64,000 bases of DNA from Flavihumibacter sp. UBA7668 (lineage in GTDB: Bacteria > Bacteroidota > Bacteroidia > Chitinophagales > Chitinophagaceae): contig NZ_DLHM01000007.1 of NCBI RefSeq assembly GCF_002483205.1, positions 1 to 64,000 on the forward strand, written 5' to 3'. Both the position numbers and the translations under genes were made by a program. Of the stretch, positions 1 through 7,655 are shown piece by piece; the stretch's first letter is position 1, and the number at the start of each line of letters is the position of its first letter. The notes under the pieces are model-generated. The model searched no databases and was not told where the DNA came from. It worked only from the letters and a program-made list of their open reading frames with translations.

Positions 1-1
1 C

Positions 2-76
2 ATGCCGATGACAAAAACAAGTGAGTTGAGAAGTCTGTTACCTGATCAATGGAAACCACGTTTAGTGAGTAATTAA
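2..76 (+). CDS. Possible C-terminal tail of a gene entering from the left edge
   Basis: A reading frame open from the first bases of the window runs for 24 codons to a TAA at 74-76. It ends with the residues WKPRLVSN. It converges on cas9, whose stop codon lies 33 bases further on. The stretch is too short to assign to a family. It is listed only because no stop precedes it in the window, so it may be the end of a longer plus-strand gene. It could equally be chance. Confidence 0.28.
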   Translation: MPMTKTSELRSLLPDQWKPRLVSN

Positions 77-109
77 AAAGCTACTGCATATACGTGGTTG
101 GATGAATGT

Positions 110-3100
110 TTACGCATTAGCGGCGTAATAAAACTGCTTATAGTCTTTAGAAGATAAATACGTGTGCTTCTTTACTTGCAATGGTTCTGAAATATTAGCC
201 CATGTGCGTACATGCCGAATCCTATTTTTACCAATTTTTTCACCATTTGCATCCAGCATATAAAAACCCAATTCAAACGCCTCCTTCAATCCACCTGCCT
301 TATCTATTTGTTGTTTTATTTGTTTTTTAAGTCCTTCATCGACAACAAGTTTTTCAATTTCTTCCCATGTTTTAAAACCGGAACCCTCTGGTTTCGACTT
401 ATACAGAAATGGCACTCTTAAAGTAAATTTCAATTTATCCTCCTGCACAATATTACCCTCTGAGTCTCTTACCATTTTTCCTTCACCATCAATTTTAGCC
501 GGTTTTATTGCACCGTAGAAAGTTTCCTGATGCAATTGGCCCCTAATACAATCGCCTGTTGCAATCATTACTGAATCAGATCCTGGTAAATATTGAACTT
601 TTCCACGTTTTCTGACAACCCGTTTTGCATTAGAAAGAAACTGGATATTATTAAGGCTATTGACAAGAAGTGTCTTATCGATATCTCGTATTGCCTGAGG
701 ATTGAATGAAGGATATGGCTTAATAGGTTCAAATTTTAATCTATTTTCAAGACTCTCATAATAGCCTTTAAGAATTTCATCCCGCTTTCCCGCTTGAGGA
801 ATTAGCGTAAGAACAGTAGCATCCTCTGCATGATGCGAATGTTTGCTCCTATCCTTTAATTCATCTTTCGGTTGTATTTGAAATATTTTTCTAAATTTTG
901 AAGTAGTCTCACCTTTCTGTACATCCACTTTTTCAAAATATGTTTTTAAATAGTGAAAAGCATATTTTGAAATTAATTGAGTATCTACCAATTGACTATT
1001 TTTAAACCCTGAAGGAACCATTTCCATTCTAAAGCGAGCGATTTTATTATTCCAATAATCAAATTCCATTTGCCACAGATGCTTTTGTTTTATTGCATCA
1101 TCTTTCCACTCCTTGTCTGCCGCTTTTTTTGCCTTCATTTTCCAGAAGTCAATCTGCTGAACAATTCGTTCAACCTTCTCCTCCCATGGCTTAATATTAT
1201 TTAACACCATTTGATAAATATCTGGATGAAGTTTCGACGGGATCAAATTCTTCTTTTCCGTCCTATTAAAATCCATGTAAGCAACAGTTTTATTTGCCAA
1301 CGAATCATCAAACGATAGGCTTCTTGGAATTGTATGCTCTACATCTACTACGTTGGAATTGAATAAATCCGAAATTCCAATGGCTCGACTTGTATAGATA
1401 CAGATACATTTCTGTTCTTTCCATAATCTATATTTTTCAATCATTAATTTTTTCCCAATAATTTCTTTATAAGACTTTCTTCGATTTTCTGACCACCTAA
1501 TTCCTTTAACTTCTTTTTTGGATTCTGACATTTCCGGAACCGATTCCTCTTTGTTTTGTTCATACCATAATCTCATCTTATCGATATCCGTATCGCTTCT
1601 ATTATCTGCAGATACATTTTCTTGCTTTATTAATTCCTCAATTGCTCCTGCAAATTCAGCATTCTCTGCTTCCCTGTGACGCTGCCAGGTTTCAATAGCC
1701 CATCTTTTATTGGAATCGTTCAATTGTCTCGCAACTTCAACAACTACTCTTGTTTCCGAATCAATCTGCCCGGTTTTGATCAAAAAATTAAGTAGTTTCC
1801 TCAATTCATGTAGTGTACGCATAGCCATTGGATTCTTAAATGACCCAGTTTTGGGGCTGCCCATTTTAATGACTCCATTCTCATCTGGCATCGCCGGTGG
1901 ATATACACTTATATCAGACGGATGATAAATTTTTCTTAATTTATCAGCTGGTACATTAAGTTGCTTACTTGCAAAATTAGCAAGCTCATCCTTCAATTTT
2001 GGTTGTCGATAATACCCCGCATCAGACTTATAGAATTTTCTCCCATTTGTTTCAACTACAAGATATCTTTCACCGTTGATATCCTGGCGATTCAAACCCT
2101 TTGATCTAAAAAAGTATTGATAACAGTCTTTTACCGAATTTAAAGTAATATCTTGTTCTGGCCTTGACAATACATTCCAATTTTTAGATCCGATGCTTTC
2201 TAACACTGCTTCGGAAACCTCTTGTAAATCCCTTTCGTCAAGCTGATAGTCTTCATTTTTATAACCAAATTTTTGATCTAAGTTTTTGTACTTTGAAATA
2301 AGGTTATTAACAATCATCACAATGTTTTTCTGGAACCGGTTTTCCGATACCAAATCGTCAATATGCTCTAAGATGTATTCCTCATTTTTTTCCCACTTGT
2401 CGACCCCAACTATAGACGGAATATTCGCCAACAATACAGCTTCCGAATAGATTAGACCCTTAAAAAGGAATTTATTTATTTTATTAACGGCATTAAGACT
2501 TAACATGCCATATCCTACAGGCATGGCATTCCAGGCGTATACAAATTGTTTAGCCTGCTCCTTATTCAACTTCAGTTTATTTAATGCAAAATCAAAAACA
2601 AACTCCTGGTCGTCAAATGAAAATAAAACATGCCAAATGTCATAAATATCATAATAGTCCTTCTTCTTATTAGGAGATGCAACTTTTGGTATTCGTGTTT
2701 CCAAAAAGTTCTGCCCAAAAATATCTTTCAATCTAGCTGAAACAGGGCACGCGGTTACCGTGTGTTTTGATTTATAATTTAACTTCCATTGATATCCTTT
2801 TTTTTGAATAAATTCTTCTATTTCAAAAAAAGAAAAATATGCCTTGGATTTTCTGAAAAATTTCTCAGAAATAATTTCTTTTTTCAGTTCTAAATCCAAT
2901 GGCCTTTTGATGCCGGATGTTTCATCAAAATACTTAATACTATTCATAAACTGCCAGGCTCGGAATAACTCGAAACTTGGATGACTTATTGGAACTCTGA
3001 ATTTACCTACCTGTATGGGTTTCTGAGATTTTGGATCGATGCGTGTTTCTTGCTCTAGTGTACAAAAACCAACTAGGCCTTTTTGGGAACGTAAAGGTCG

Positions 3101-3952
3101 TTTATAAAATATTTTTCCGTCATTTCTATTGGGTGCTGATTCAACCAAAGATTTGAATAGATTGGAATCCTCTGAAATTCCCTGAAACTGGAAGATTTTA
3201 TAAATTTCCTCTTTGTAATTTTCCCTAATTACAAATTGCATCATATCCTCTCGAATCCGAACTCCGTCATCTTCTAAATATGCAAATAGAGCCCCTATAG
3301 TAGTTGCTGAAGGGTACCTTTCCTGCAGCTCCAGTATCGTTTTATTTTTTTTCTTTTCGGAGTACTGAAGATCAACATCAGCACTTTCATTGTTTTCCTT
3401 CACGTCGTCGCTGCCCTTTCTGCTGCTTTTAAATCCCCTACGTTGAGCAATATGGTACAGGGCTCGGCCCAACTTGTATCGATTGACAGCCTGGCCGAAA
3501 TCATGTATATCTGTTACAAGTTCCCTTCGCAGCTGGTACGGGCTTTTATAATCATTTACACCATCACCATCAAAATCAAGCTTTACCCATTGTTCGAAGG
3601 CAATATCATTTACCGGGTAAATGCGCCCACTATTACTGTTTCTGGAAGCTTCATTTTTATCATAATGCCGCCATTTATTCAAACTTTCAATAGAGAGCGG
3701 GCAAAACCCCTCATTGATTAGAACTTCGAGTGTTGCCCATATTCGATATTTGCGTGCCTGATACAACCGCCTGGCTGATTTTTTTTTAGTTCGCTCTGCT
3801 GCATAGGAGTATTCACCGGTTTTACTATTGCCCACACCTTTATTGAATGTTATCACACCCACTTTTTCTATTTGATTACCAGAAAGTTGTGTATTTCTAA
3901 TTGACCAACCGATGCTGTTCGTACCCAGATCAAGTCCCAAAATTTTACTCAT
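110..3952 (-). CDS. cas9: Type II-C CRISPR-associated endonuclease Cas9
   Basis: RNA-guided DNA endonuclease of a type II CRISPR-Cas system. At 1280 residues it is shorter than Cas9 of S. pyogenes (1368) but within the range of Bacteroidota type II-C enzymes. All catalytic elements are visible. RuvC-I has LGLDLGTNSIGWS with Asp8, the Arg-rich bridge helix follows (SARRLYQARKYR), RuvC-II has VVVEVARQ with Glu739, the HNH domain has VDVEHTIPRSLSFDD with His873, and RuvC-III has HHAEDA with His1040, His1041 and Asp1044. The protein is therefore probably an active two-strand nuclease, not a decayed copy. The start is the first ATG and gives the N-terminal MSKILGLD. A tracrRNA gene lies immediately upstream on the opposite strand. 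No cas1, cas2 or csn2 is present to its right, so adaptation genes and the array must lie beyond the left edge or be absent. Confidence 0.97.
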   Translation of the reverse strand: MSKILGLDLGTNSIGWSIRNTQLSGNQIEKVGVITFNKGVGNSKTGEYSYAAERTKKKSARRLYQARKYRIWATLEVLINEGFCPLSIESLNKWRHYDKNEASRNSNSGRIYPVNDIAFEQWVKLDFDGDGVNDYKSPYQLRRELVTDIHDFGQAVNRYKLGRALYHIAQRRGFKSSRKGSDDVKENNESADVDLQYSEKKKNKTILELQERYPSATTIGALFAYLEDDGVRIREDMMQFVIRENYKEEIYKIFQFQGISEDSNLFKSLVESAPNRNDGKIFYKRPLRSQKGLVGFCTLEQETRIDPKSQKPIQVGKFRVPISHPSFELFRAWQFMNSIKYFDETSGIKRPLDLELKKEIISEKFFRKSKAYFSFFEIEEFIQKKGYQWKLNYKSKHTVTACPVSARLKDIFGQNFLETRIPKVASPNKKKDYYDIYDIWHVLFSFDDQEFVFDFALNKLKLNKEQAKQFVYAWNAMPVGYGMLSLNAVNKINKFLFKGLIYSEAVLLANIPSIVGVDKWEKNEEYILEHIDDLVSENRFQKNIVMIVNNLISKYKNLDQKFGYKNEDYQLDERDLQEVSEAVLESIGSKNWNVLSRPEQDITLNSVKDCYQYFFRSKGLNRQDINGERYLVVETNGRKFYKSDAGYYRQPKLKDELANFASKQLNVPADKLRKIYHPSDISVYPPAMPDENGVIKMGSPKTGSFKNPMAMRTLHELRKLLNFLIKTGQIDSETRVVVEVARQLNDSNKRWAIETWQRHREAENAEFAGAIEELIKQENVSADNRSDTDIDKMRLWYEQNKEESVPEMSESKKEVKGIRWSENRRKSYKEIIGKKLMIEKYRLWKEQKCICIYTSRAIGISDLFNSNVVDVEHTIPRSLSFDDSLANKTVAYMDFNRTEKKNLIPSKLHPDIYQMVLNNIKPWEEKVERIVQQIDFWKMKAKKAADKEWKDDAIKQKHLWQMEFDYWNNKIARFRMEMVPSGFKNSQLVDTQLISKYAFHYLKTYFEKVDVQKGETTSKFRKIFQIQPKDELKDRSKHSHHAEDATVLTLIPQAGKRDEILKGYYESLENRLKFEPIKPYPSFNPQAIRDIDKTLLVNSLNNIQFLSNAKRVVRKRGKVQYLPGSDSVMIATGDCIRGQLHQETFYGAIKPAKIDGEGKMVRDSEGNIVQEDKLKFTLRVPFLYKSKPEGSGFKTWEEIEKLVVDEGLKKQIKQQIDKAGGLKEAFELGFYMLDANGEKIGKNRIRHVRTWANISEPLQVKKHTYLSSKDYKQFYYAANA

Positions 3953-3988
3953 ATGGCTTTTTTTACGATTTTATTCTTAGCTTTATTT

Positions 3989-4058
3989 CGAAAGACAATT
4001 CACAATAAGGCTATAAGCCGAAGAATTTTCTCAGCTCCGCCTCGGTGGAGTTTTTTTT
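3989..4058 (+). ncRNA. Predicted tracrRNA for the adjacent Cas9
   Basis: The plus strand reads like the 3' part of a tracrRNA. An anti-repeat ends in ACAATTCACAAT (about 3989-4006), followed by AAGGCTATAAGCCG (4007-4020). This has the same layout as the S. pyogenes tracrRNA, in which the anti-repeat runs into AAGGCTAGTCCG (the nexus hairpin). A linker and a GC-rich terminal hairpin with eight T residues follow. The anti-repeat predicts a CRISPR repeat starting GTTGTGAATTGTCTTTCG or close to it (first base by G:U wobble), which resembles the starts of Bacteroidota type II-C repeats. The 5' end is uncertain. Pairing may extend upstream to about 3960, and a TAnnTTTG-like box (TAGCTTTA, 3978-3985) could start a short form. 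The gene is divergent from cas9, and its anti-repeat is only about 37 bases from the cas9 ATG. Confidence 0.85.
4035..4058 (+). terminator. Rho-independent-type terminator of the tracrRNA
   Basis: CTCCGC (4035-4040), loop CTCG, GTGGAG (4045-4050) form a six-pair stem with one G:U pair, followed by eight T residues. It serves as the 3' hairpin of the tracrRNA and as its probable transcription stop. Confidence 0.8.
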
Positions 4059-4648
4059 ACGATTCAAAATATATAAGCTGCAGATTCCAGAATGGTAGGT
4101 CCAAACAGGATCTATTACATCTTCCTACGATGATTTACCGAAACCTTTAGTTCTACACTTTACAATATAATAAAATGCACTGAGATTTGCTTTCAATTGA
4201 AATGTAGCACCTTAAAGCCATGTTTCTGTATATAGTCAAAAATGGCCAAGGAGTAATTGATTTCAACCAGTACTTTAGTCTCTTGAAAGCTAACAAATTT
4301 TATCTTATCTGCATTACGGGAAACCGTAAGCTGGCTAACTTAAAGTATTTGGGTGGCATTCCAAATTTGTAGAGATTCCGGATGAAAAGTTTACCAATTT
4401 TACCTTTCTCATTCATGCTTATGCGAAGATCCGAACTGACCTACAATCAGACAATTAAGGAGTGAAGAAATGAATTATTTGCTTCAAATTTATCAGGTTT
4501 ATCAATAGTTACGAATAATCGACAGATCTAAAATCATTGCGCTTACCTGTAGTGGTGGAAATACTAATTATCTGAAGTTTAGGCCAACAAAAGAGAATGG
4601 TGTTAAGAATTCTCTAGTGAGATCCTCATTTAAGTTGATTAGCTGGTT
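4059..4648. other. AT-rich gap without an intact gene
   Basis: About 590 bases between the tracrRNA and the PIN-like gene. There are no direct repeats, no CRISPR repeat copies, no tRNA-like fold that I can see and no ORF with a convincing start. The only coding-like stretch is the minus-strand fragment at 4193-4339. A 12-codon plus-strand frame after GGAGTGAAGAA near 4460-4508 is too short to support. Confidence 0.6.
4193..4339 (-). pseudogene. Possible remnant of an unrecognised gene
   Basis: A 48-codon open stretch on the minus strand ends in a TGA (plus-strand 4193-4195) and has the composition of a real protein end: KIKFVSFQETKVLVEINY then SLAIFDYIQKHGFKVLHFN. It has no start codon. A TAA lies directly before it, and no matching frame continues convincingly upstream. 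I do not recognise the family. It may be the tail of a gene lost by deletion next to the CRISPR locus, or chance. Confidence 0.25.
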
Positions 4649-5155
4649 TCACATCGTAAATCCAAACCTTCTTAATAATGCAAAAGTATCATTATGGGTA
4701 ACATTAAAATTACTACATACATCCGGTAGTTTAATTGCTTTTTGCGAGGTAGGCGCTGATATTTCCTGACTGATTACAATAGCAGATTTTTGTATTGCAG
4801 TGGCAACAATGAAGGGGTCCGCATTCTCAAAATCAGAAAATGTTCGTTTTGCCAAGGGTGCATATTGCGGATGATTATTTCCCCACACCATAATATTACC
4901 ATAATGAGCCATTATATTGGTATCAGCATGGCAATCAACTGCTATTGAGGCAGGCAGTTGAGCGTGGATCCAATTTGCCAGTTCATCTTTTCCTTTTCCA
5001 ATTTCATCCTCCACCTTATTTGTTAGAATAAATGTACCTCTGGAAAAATGAAGCTTCATAAAGTCCCAAAAACTTGGTGCAATATCAAAGGGATAATAAA
5101 TCCTATGGGCTTGTATCAAACAACTGGTATCAATTATGAACAACTGGCCAGCCAT
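4649..5155 (-). CDS. DUF4411-type PIN-like ribonuclease toxin
   Basis: A 168-residue PIN-fold protein of the DUF4411 type. The N-terminal strand carries the first acidic residue in LFIIDTSCLIQA. Further conserved acids are in KVEDEIGKGKDEL (about 50-62) and in FENADPFIVATAI (about 109-121), followed by VISQE. PIN proteins of this kind are Mg-dependent RNases and usually act as the toxin of a two-gene module. Here the ATG overlaps the stop of the upstream ImmA/IrrE-type gene by one base (TAATG), so the two are translationally coupled. Family assignment is firm. The toxin role is inferred from the pairing. Confidence 0.85.
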   Translation of the reverse strand: MAGQLFIIDTSCLIQAHRIYYPFDIAPSFWDFMKLHFSRGTFILTNKVEDEIGKGKDELANWIHAQLPASIAVDCHADTNIMAHYGNIMVWGNNHPQYAPLAKRTFSDFENADPFIVATAIQKSAIVISQEISAPTSQKAIKLPDVCSNFNVTHNDTFALLRRFGFTM

Positions 5156-6291
5156 TAATTTTCCAAATGGCTTTTGAAATTACTAAAGGTAGTGCCATAC
5201 AAATTGGTAAGCTTGTAGGCATCCGTATATAATAGTTTTCCAGAAGCAGCGGCGGCATTAACTGTTTCAAAAAATTTAATCCCTACCCTATATGGTTGAT
5301 TAGCATAAAAACTACCTCCTTTGGTATCCCCATTCTCATTTTTATTATCCCAGAAAGCTTTGTAGTCGTTGTAAAAACTAAAAAAACGTGCTTTGGTATA
5401 AAAACCCAAATCATTAAGTCTGCGCGCAATTACAACTTTGCTTACTTTAAAAAAACGTTCCAGATAGTCGAGGTGATTTGATTGCTTTTCAACCTTGCGC
5501 CATTCTGCAACAAGTATGTCTTTTGGAACCAATAGTTCTGCTGCAGCTGCATCGCACAAGCGTTCTATTTCAGTGTTAGCCGGCTGAAATTTTTCTATAT
5601 CCAGAGCGGCAGATTTGTCCAACCAAATATGCACCAACTCATGCATGAACGTAAAAATTTTAGCTGCCGGATAATCTTTACCATTAATAAAAATATAGGG
5701 TGCCCATTTATTACTTAATACAAATCCCTTGAACTCTTCCGGATTCAGATTCTTACTGGAATTACCTAATACACCATTTATTGCCACATAAATACCGGCA
5801 TCTTCAGCCTGCTTTATAAGATGTTTTAATGCAGCGTCTTTGTCCGGAAGAAATTGAGACCAATTATTTGGCAACTTCAGCTCCTTCCTAATATCGCCAG
5901 CAATTTCTACATAATGATGTTTTTCATTAAACCTTCCTACAAATGCCAGCTCATCCTGTTGTTCACTTCGTAAATAATCTACCAGCCAGTCCTGCCTTTT
6001 TTGTATAGTATTGATAGTTTCACTTAACTCATAGCTATAATCGAAATGAGCTGTTTTACTATTTGTTCTGAACAGCGGAATTGTATTTTTAGTTGGAGGA
6101 AGGCTTTCCAAAAAGAAAAAGCCAAATGGAATATGCACAGCCTTTGCAAAATCTGCTAATTGGTTGACGGTCGGCTTTTTTGCACCCTCAATCCAATCCT
6201 GCAATTGAGGAAATTTAATCCACAAGTCTGCCCCGGCAGAAGCGGCTGCATCTCCCAACAGGCTGTTATTTATTTGCGGATATACTCTCAT
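5155..6291 (-). CDS. XRE/ImmA-IrrE fusion regulator (antitoxin-type)
   Basis: A 378-residue COG2856-type protein. Residues about 1-60 look like a shortened Xre helix-turn-helix module (LQDWIEGAKKPTVNQLADFAKAV), and the middle carries an ImmA/IrrE zinc-peptidase core with HELVH at His217-Glu218-His221 followed by the supporting segment IERLCDAAAAELLVP. Members of this family are proteolytic or sequestering partners of PIN-like (DUF4411) or other toxins, and many repress their own operon. It is the first gene of a two-gene operon with the PIN-like protein. A TAAATTTG box (minus strand, 6296-6303) lies so close to the ATG that transcription from it would be essentially leaderless. The inverted 9-mer cluster 65-195 bases upstream is a possible binding region. 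Confidence 0.88.
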   Translation of the reverse strand: MRVYPQINNSLLGDAAASAGADLWIKFPQLQDWIEGAKKPTVNQLADFAKAVHIPFGFFFLESLPPTKNTIPLFRTNSKTAHFDYSYELSETINTIQKRQDWLVDYLRSEQQDELAFVGRFNEKHHYVEIAGDIRKELKLPNNWSQFLPDKDAALKHLIKQAEDAGIYVAINGVLGNSSKNLNPEEFKGFVLSNKWAPYIFINGKDYPAAKIFTFMHELVHIWLDKSAALDIEKFQPANTEIERLCDAAAAELLVPKDILVAEWRKVEKQSNHLDYLERFFKVSKVVIARRLNDLGFYTKARFFSFYNDYKAFWDNKNENGDTKGGSFYANQPYRVGIKFFETVNAAAASGKLLYTDAYKLTNLYGTTFSNFKSHLEN

Positions 6292-6356
6292 AAAGCAAAT
6301 TTATCTGTTTTTTAGATAGCTGATGTTGTTTAATCCTTGCTTTATCTATGTCTAAT

Positions 6357-6485
6357 CCATGTACCGTTACCGCGTAAATCATGTGCCATCCATGTACCAA
6401 ACAGGTGCTGTGAAACTACTATTCAATTGAAGCTCAGCTGAATAATGCATGGATTAAGCTGTTTTGGTACATGGATGGTACATGG
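6357..6485. repeat. Inverted cluster of GGTACATGG 9-mers
   Basis: CCATGTACC occurs at 6357-6365 and 6390-6398, with a near copy TCATGTGCC at 6379-6387. The complement GGTACATGG occurs at 6466-6474 and 6477-6485. In both inner pairs the two units are exactly 11 bases apart, one helical turn, and the pairs face each other across about 67 bases. The arrangement suggests cooperative protein binding. It lies upstream of the ImmA/IrrE-type gene and of the plus-strand gene at 6741. Confidence 0.7.
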
Positions 6486-6740
6486 ATCCCGGTAGTAAGC
6501 GCAGGAGAATGTCATTTCATTCCCAAAAACGTCGATTCGTTCCTAAAAGCGTCCGTTCGTTCCTTTTTTTTGGAAATGCCCTGTCTCAGGTTGTATTGTT
6601 GTGTTGTAAAAAATTGCGCAAGATTTTACAAACTCATCTGAAGAAGCGGTGCATAAGTGGAGCGGGAGATGCACCCCCAATCCACTTCCTTCCAAAGATG
6701 AATCAAACAATTTTTTTACATTTTTAAAACCGAATATTTT
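6486..6740. other. Gene-free stretch rich in inverted repeats
   Basis: Besides the 20-base tandem repeat, this gap holds a perfect 8-base inverted repeat, TTGTAAAA (6604-6611) and TTTTACAA (6624-6631), and a longer imperfect hairpin with arms AAGTGGA (6655-6661) and TCCACTT (6681-6687) and an inner GGG/CCC pair. These could be leader or operator structures for the gene that starts at 6741. An 87-codon open frame across 6464-6727 begins inside the 9-mer repeats, has a composition unlike a protein and is not called. Confidence 0.5.
6516..6563 (+). repeat. Short 20-base tandem repeat
   Basis: Two full imperfect 20-base units (TTCATTCCCAAAAACGTCGA at 6516 and TTCGTTCCTAAAAGCGTCCG at 6536) are followed by the first eight bases of a third (6556-6563) running into a T-stretch. 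The two full units differ at five positions. Function unknown. Confidence 0.6.
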
Positions 6741-7313
6741 ATGTCCAATATTTCAAAAAACCTGCTCGTAAAAGGAGCAAAAGGAAAAGTAGGTGATCAG
6801 TTTGTTTACAAAACCAGAGGTAAAAAAACCTTTATAACATCTCTGCCCACCATTAATCCAAACACAGTAGCTACCGAAGAACAAGTACGTGTGCGCGAAC
6901 TGTTTGGTGAAGCCTCCCTCTTCGCAAAGGGCGCTATTACCAACCCCGAACTTAAAGCGGCCTACCAACAAAAAAAAGCTGCCGGACAAACCGCCTACAA
7001 TATCGCCTTCCGCGATTTTATTAAGGCGCCCGAAGTTAAACTGATAGACGTATCAGCTTATACCGGACTCACCGGCTCACCCATTGTTGTTACGGCCAAA
7101 GATGATTTCAGAGTTGCTTCTGTACGTGTCAGCATTCTTTCTGCTGCAGGTGAATTGTTGGAAGAAGGCCTCGCGATCCTGAACCCCATCAACCGCAACA
7201 AGTGGATTTACAGCACAGTTCGTGAGAATGCCAGCCTTAGCGGCTCCATCATCCGAGCTATCGCCAAAGACATTCCTGAAAATACAGGAACCCAGGAATT
7301 TGTTATGCCATAA
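6741..7313 (+). CDS. Conserved hypothetical protein, Bacteroidota type
   Basis: 190 residues, no signal peptide and no membrane segment. The N-terminal part is Lys-rich (MSNISKNLLVKGAKGKVGDQ), followed by a helical Ala-rich region (about 45-90, ending AYNIAFRDFI) and a C-terminal region of alternating hydrophobic residues (about 95-190) that looks like a beta-sandwich. Small proteins with this start motif recur in Bacteroidota genomes without known function. I infer a soluble, possibly structural or nucleic-acid-contacting protein, but nothing in the sequence decides it. The gene stands alone, with a repeat-rich upstream region and a strong terminator directly after the stop, so it is a single transcription unit. 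Confidence 0.8.
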   Translation: MSNISKNLLVKGAKGKVGDQFVYKTRGKKTFITSLPTINPNTVATEEQVRVRELFGEASLFAKGAITNPELKAAYQQKKAAGQTAYNIAFRDFIKAPEVKLIDVSAYTGLTGSPIVVTAKDDFRVASVRVSILSAAGELLEEGLAILNPINRNKWIYSTVRENASLSGSIIRAIAKDIPENTGTQEFVMP

Positions 7314-7320
7314 ATTAGGA

Positions 7321-7348
7321 AAACCACCCGCATTGGCGGGTGGTTTTT
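7321..7348 (+). terminator. Strong intrinsic terminator
   Basis: AAACCACCCGC (7321-7331), loop ATTG and GCGGGTGGTTT (7336-7346) form a perfect 11-pair stem running into T residues, five bases after the preceding stop codon. Confidence 0.92.
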
Positions 7349-7363
7349 ACCATTACCTGTAAA

Positions 7364-7371
7364 TAAATTTG
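7364..7371 (+). promoter_or_regulatory. -7 promoter element TAAATTTG
   Basis: Matches the Bacteroidota -7 consensus TAnnTTTG, 32 bases before the ATG of the Phd/YefM gene. The expected TTG at -33 is not evident, since that position falls in the preceding terminator. Confidence 0.55.
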
Positions 7372-7403
7372 TAAATTAGTTCTACCACATTAAACCTATC
7401 AGT

Positions 7404-7640
7404 ATGAAAGCAGTTTCTATTACACAATTGAAATCCAATATGAAAAAGTTTCTGGACGAAGTATCAAACTCTTCAGATACTTTACTAGTTACACGAAATG
7501 CAAACGAAGAAGCAGTGGTTATCATTTCAATGAAAGAGTATAACGCTCTTGTTGAAACCGATTACCTGTTATCCACTTCCGCCAACAGAAAACGTTTGCG
7601 GGAATCGATTAAACAATCACAGGGTTCCGGCACCAATTAA
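7404..7640 (+). CDS. Phd/YefM-family antitoxin, orphan
   Basis: A 78-residue member of the Phd/YefM antitoxin family. The N-terminal SITQLKSNMKKFLDEVSN and the following strand VTRNANEEAVVIISMKEYNAL are the DNA-binding part of the fold. The C-terminal 25 residues, normally the toxin-wrapping tail, end in a charged helix. Such proteins neutralise a RelE/YoeB or Doc toxin and repress their operon. No toxin gene follows: the stop is 15 bases from the end of a convergent gene. The antitoxin is therefore orphaned, or it acts on a toxin encoded elsewhere. It has its own probable -7 promoter box at 7364. Confidence 0.9.
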   Translation: MKAVSITQLKSNMKKFLDEVSNSSDTLLVTRNANEEAVVIISMKEYNALVETDYLLSTSANRKRLRESIKQSQGSGTN

Positions 7641-7655
7641 TTTCCTGCTATTTCT

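Noticed and set aside
54..99. Inverted repeat AACCACGT / ACGTGGTT between the left-edge frame and cas9
   Set aside because: Only eight bases with a 30-base loop and no T-run. It may be a weak bidirectional terminator but the evidence is too small.
3953..4150. 65-codon plus-strand open frame over the tracrRNA
   Set aside because: It is contained in the tracrRNA sequence and terminator and has a non-protein composition (Phe/Leu-rich from T-runs).
1..4648. CRISPR repeat-spacer array around cas9
   Set aside because: No 36-47-base unit recurs with spacers anywhere in the first 5 kb or near the predicted tracrRNA. The anti-repeat is the only copy of the sequence in the window, so the array must lie left of base 1 or be absent.
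6464..6727. 87-codon plus-strand open frame in the repeat-rich gap
   Set aside because: It begins inside the GGTACATGG repeats and runs through the 20-base tandem repeat and hairpins. Its sequence lacks any family-like pattern.
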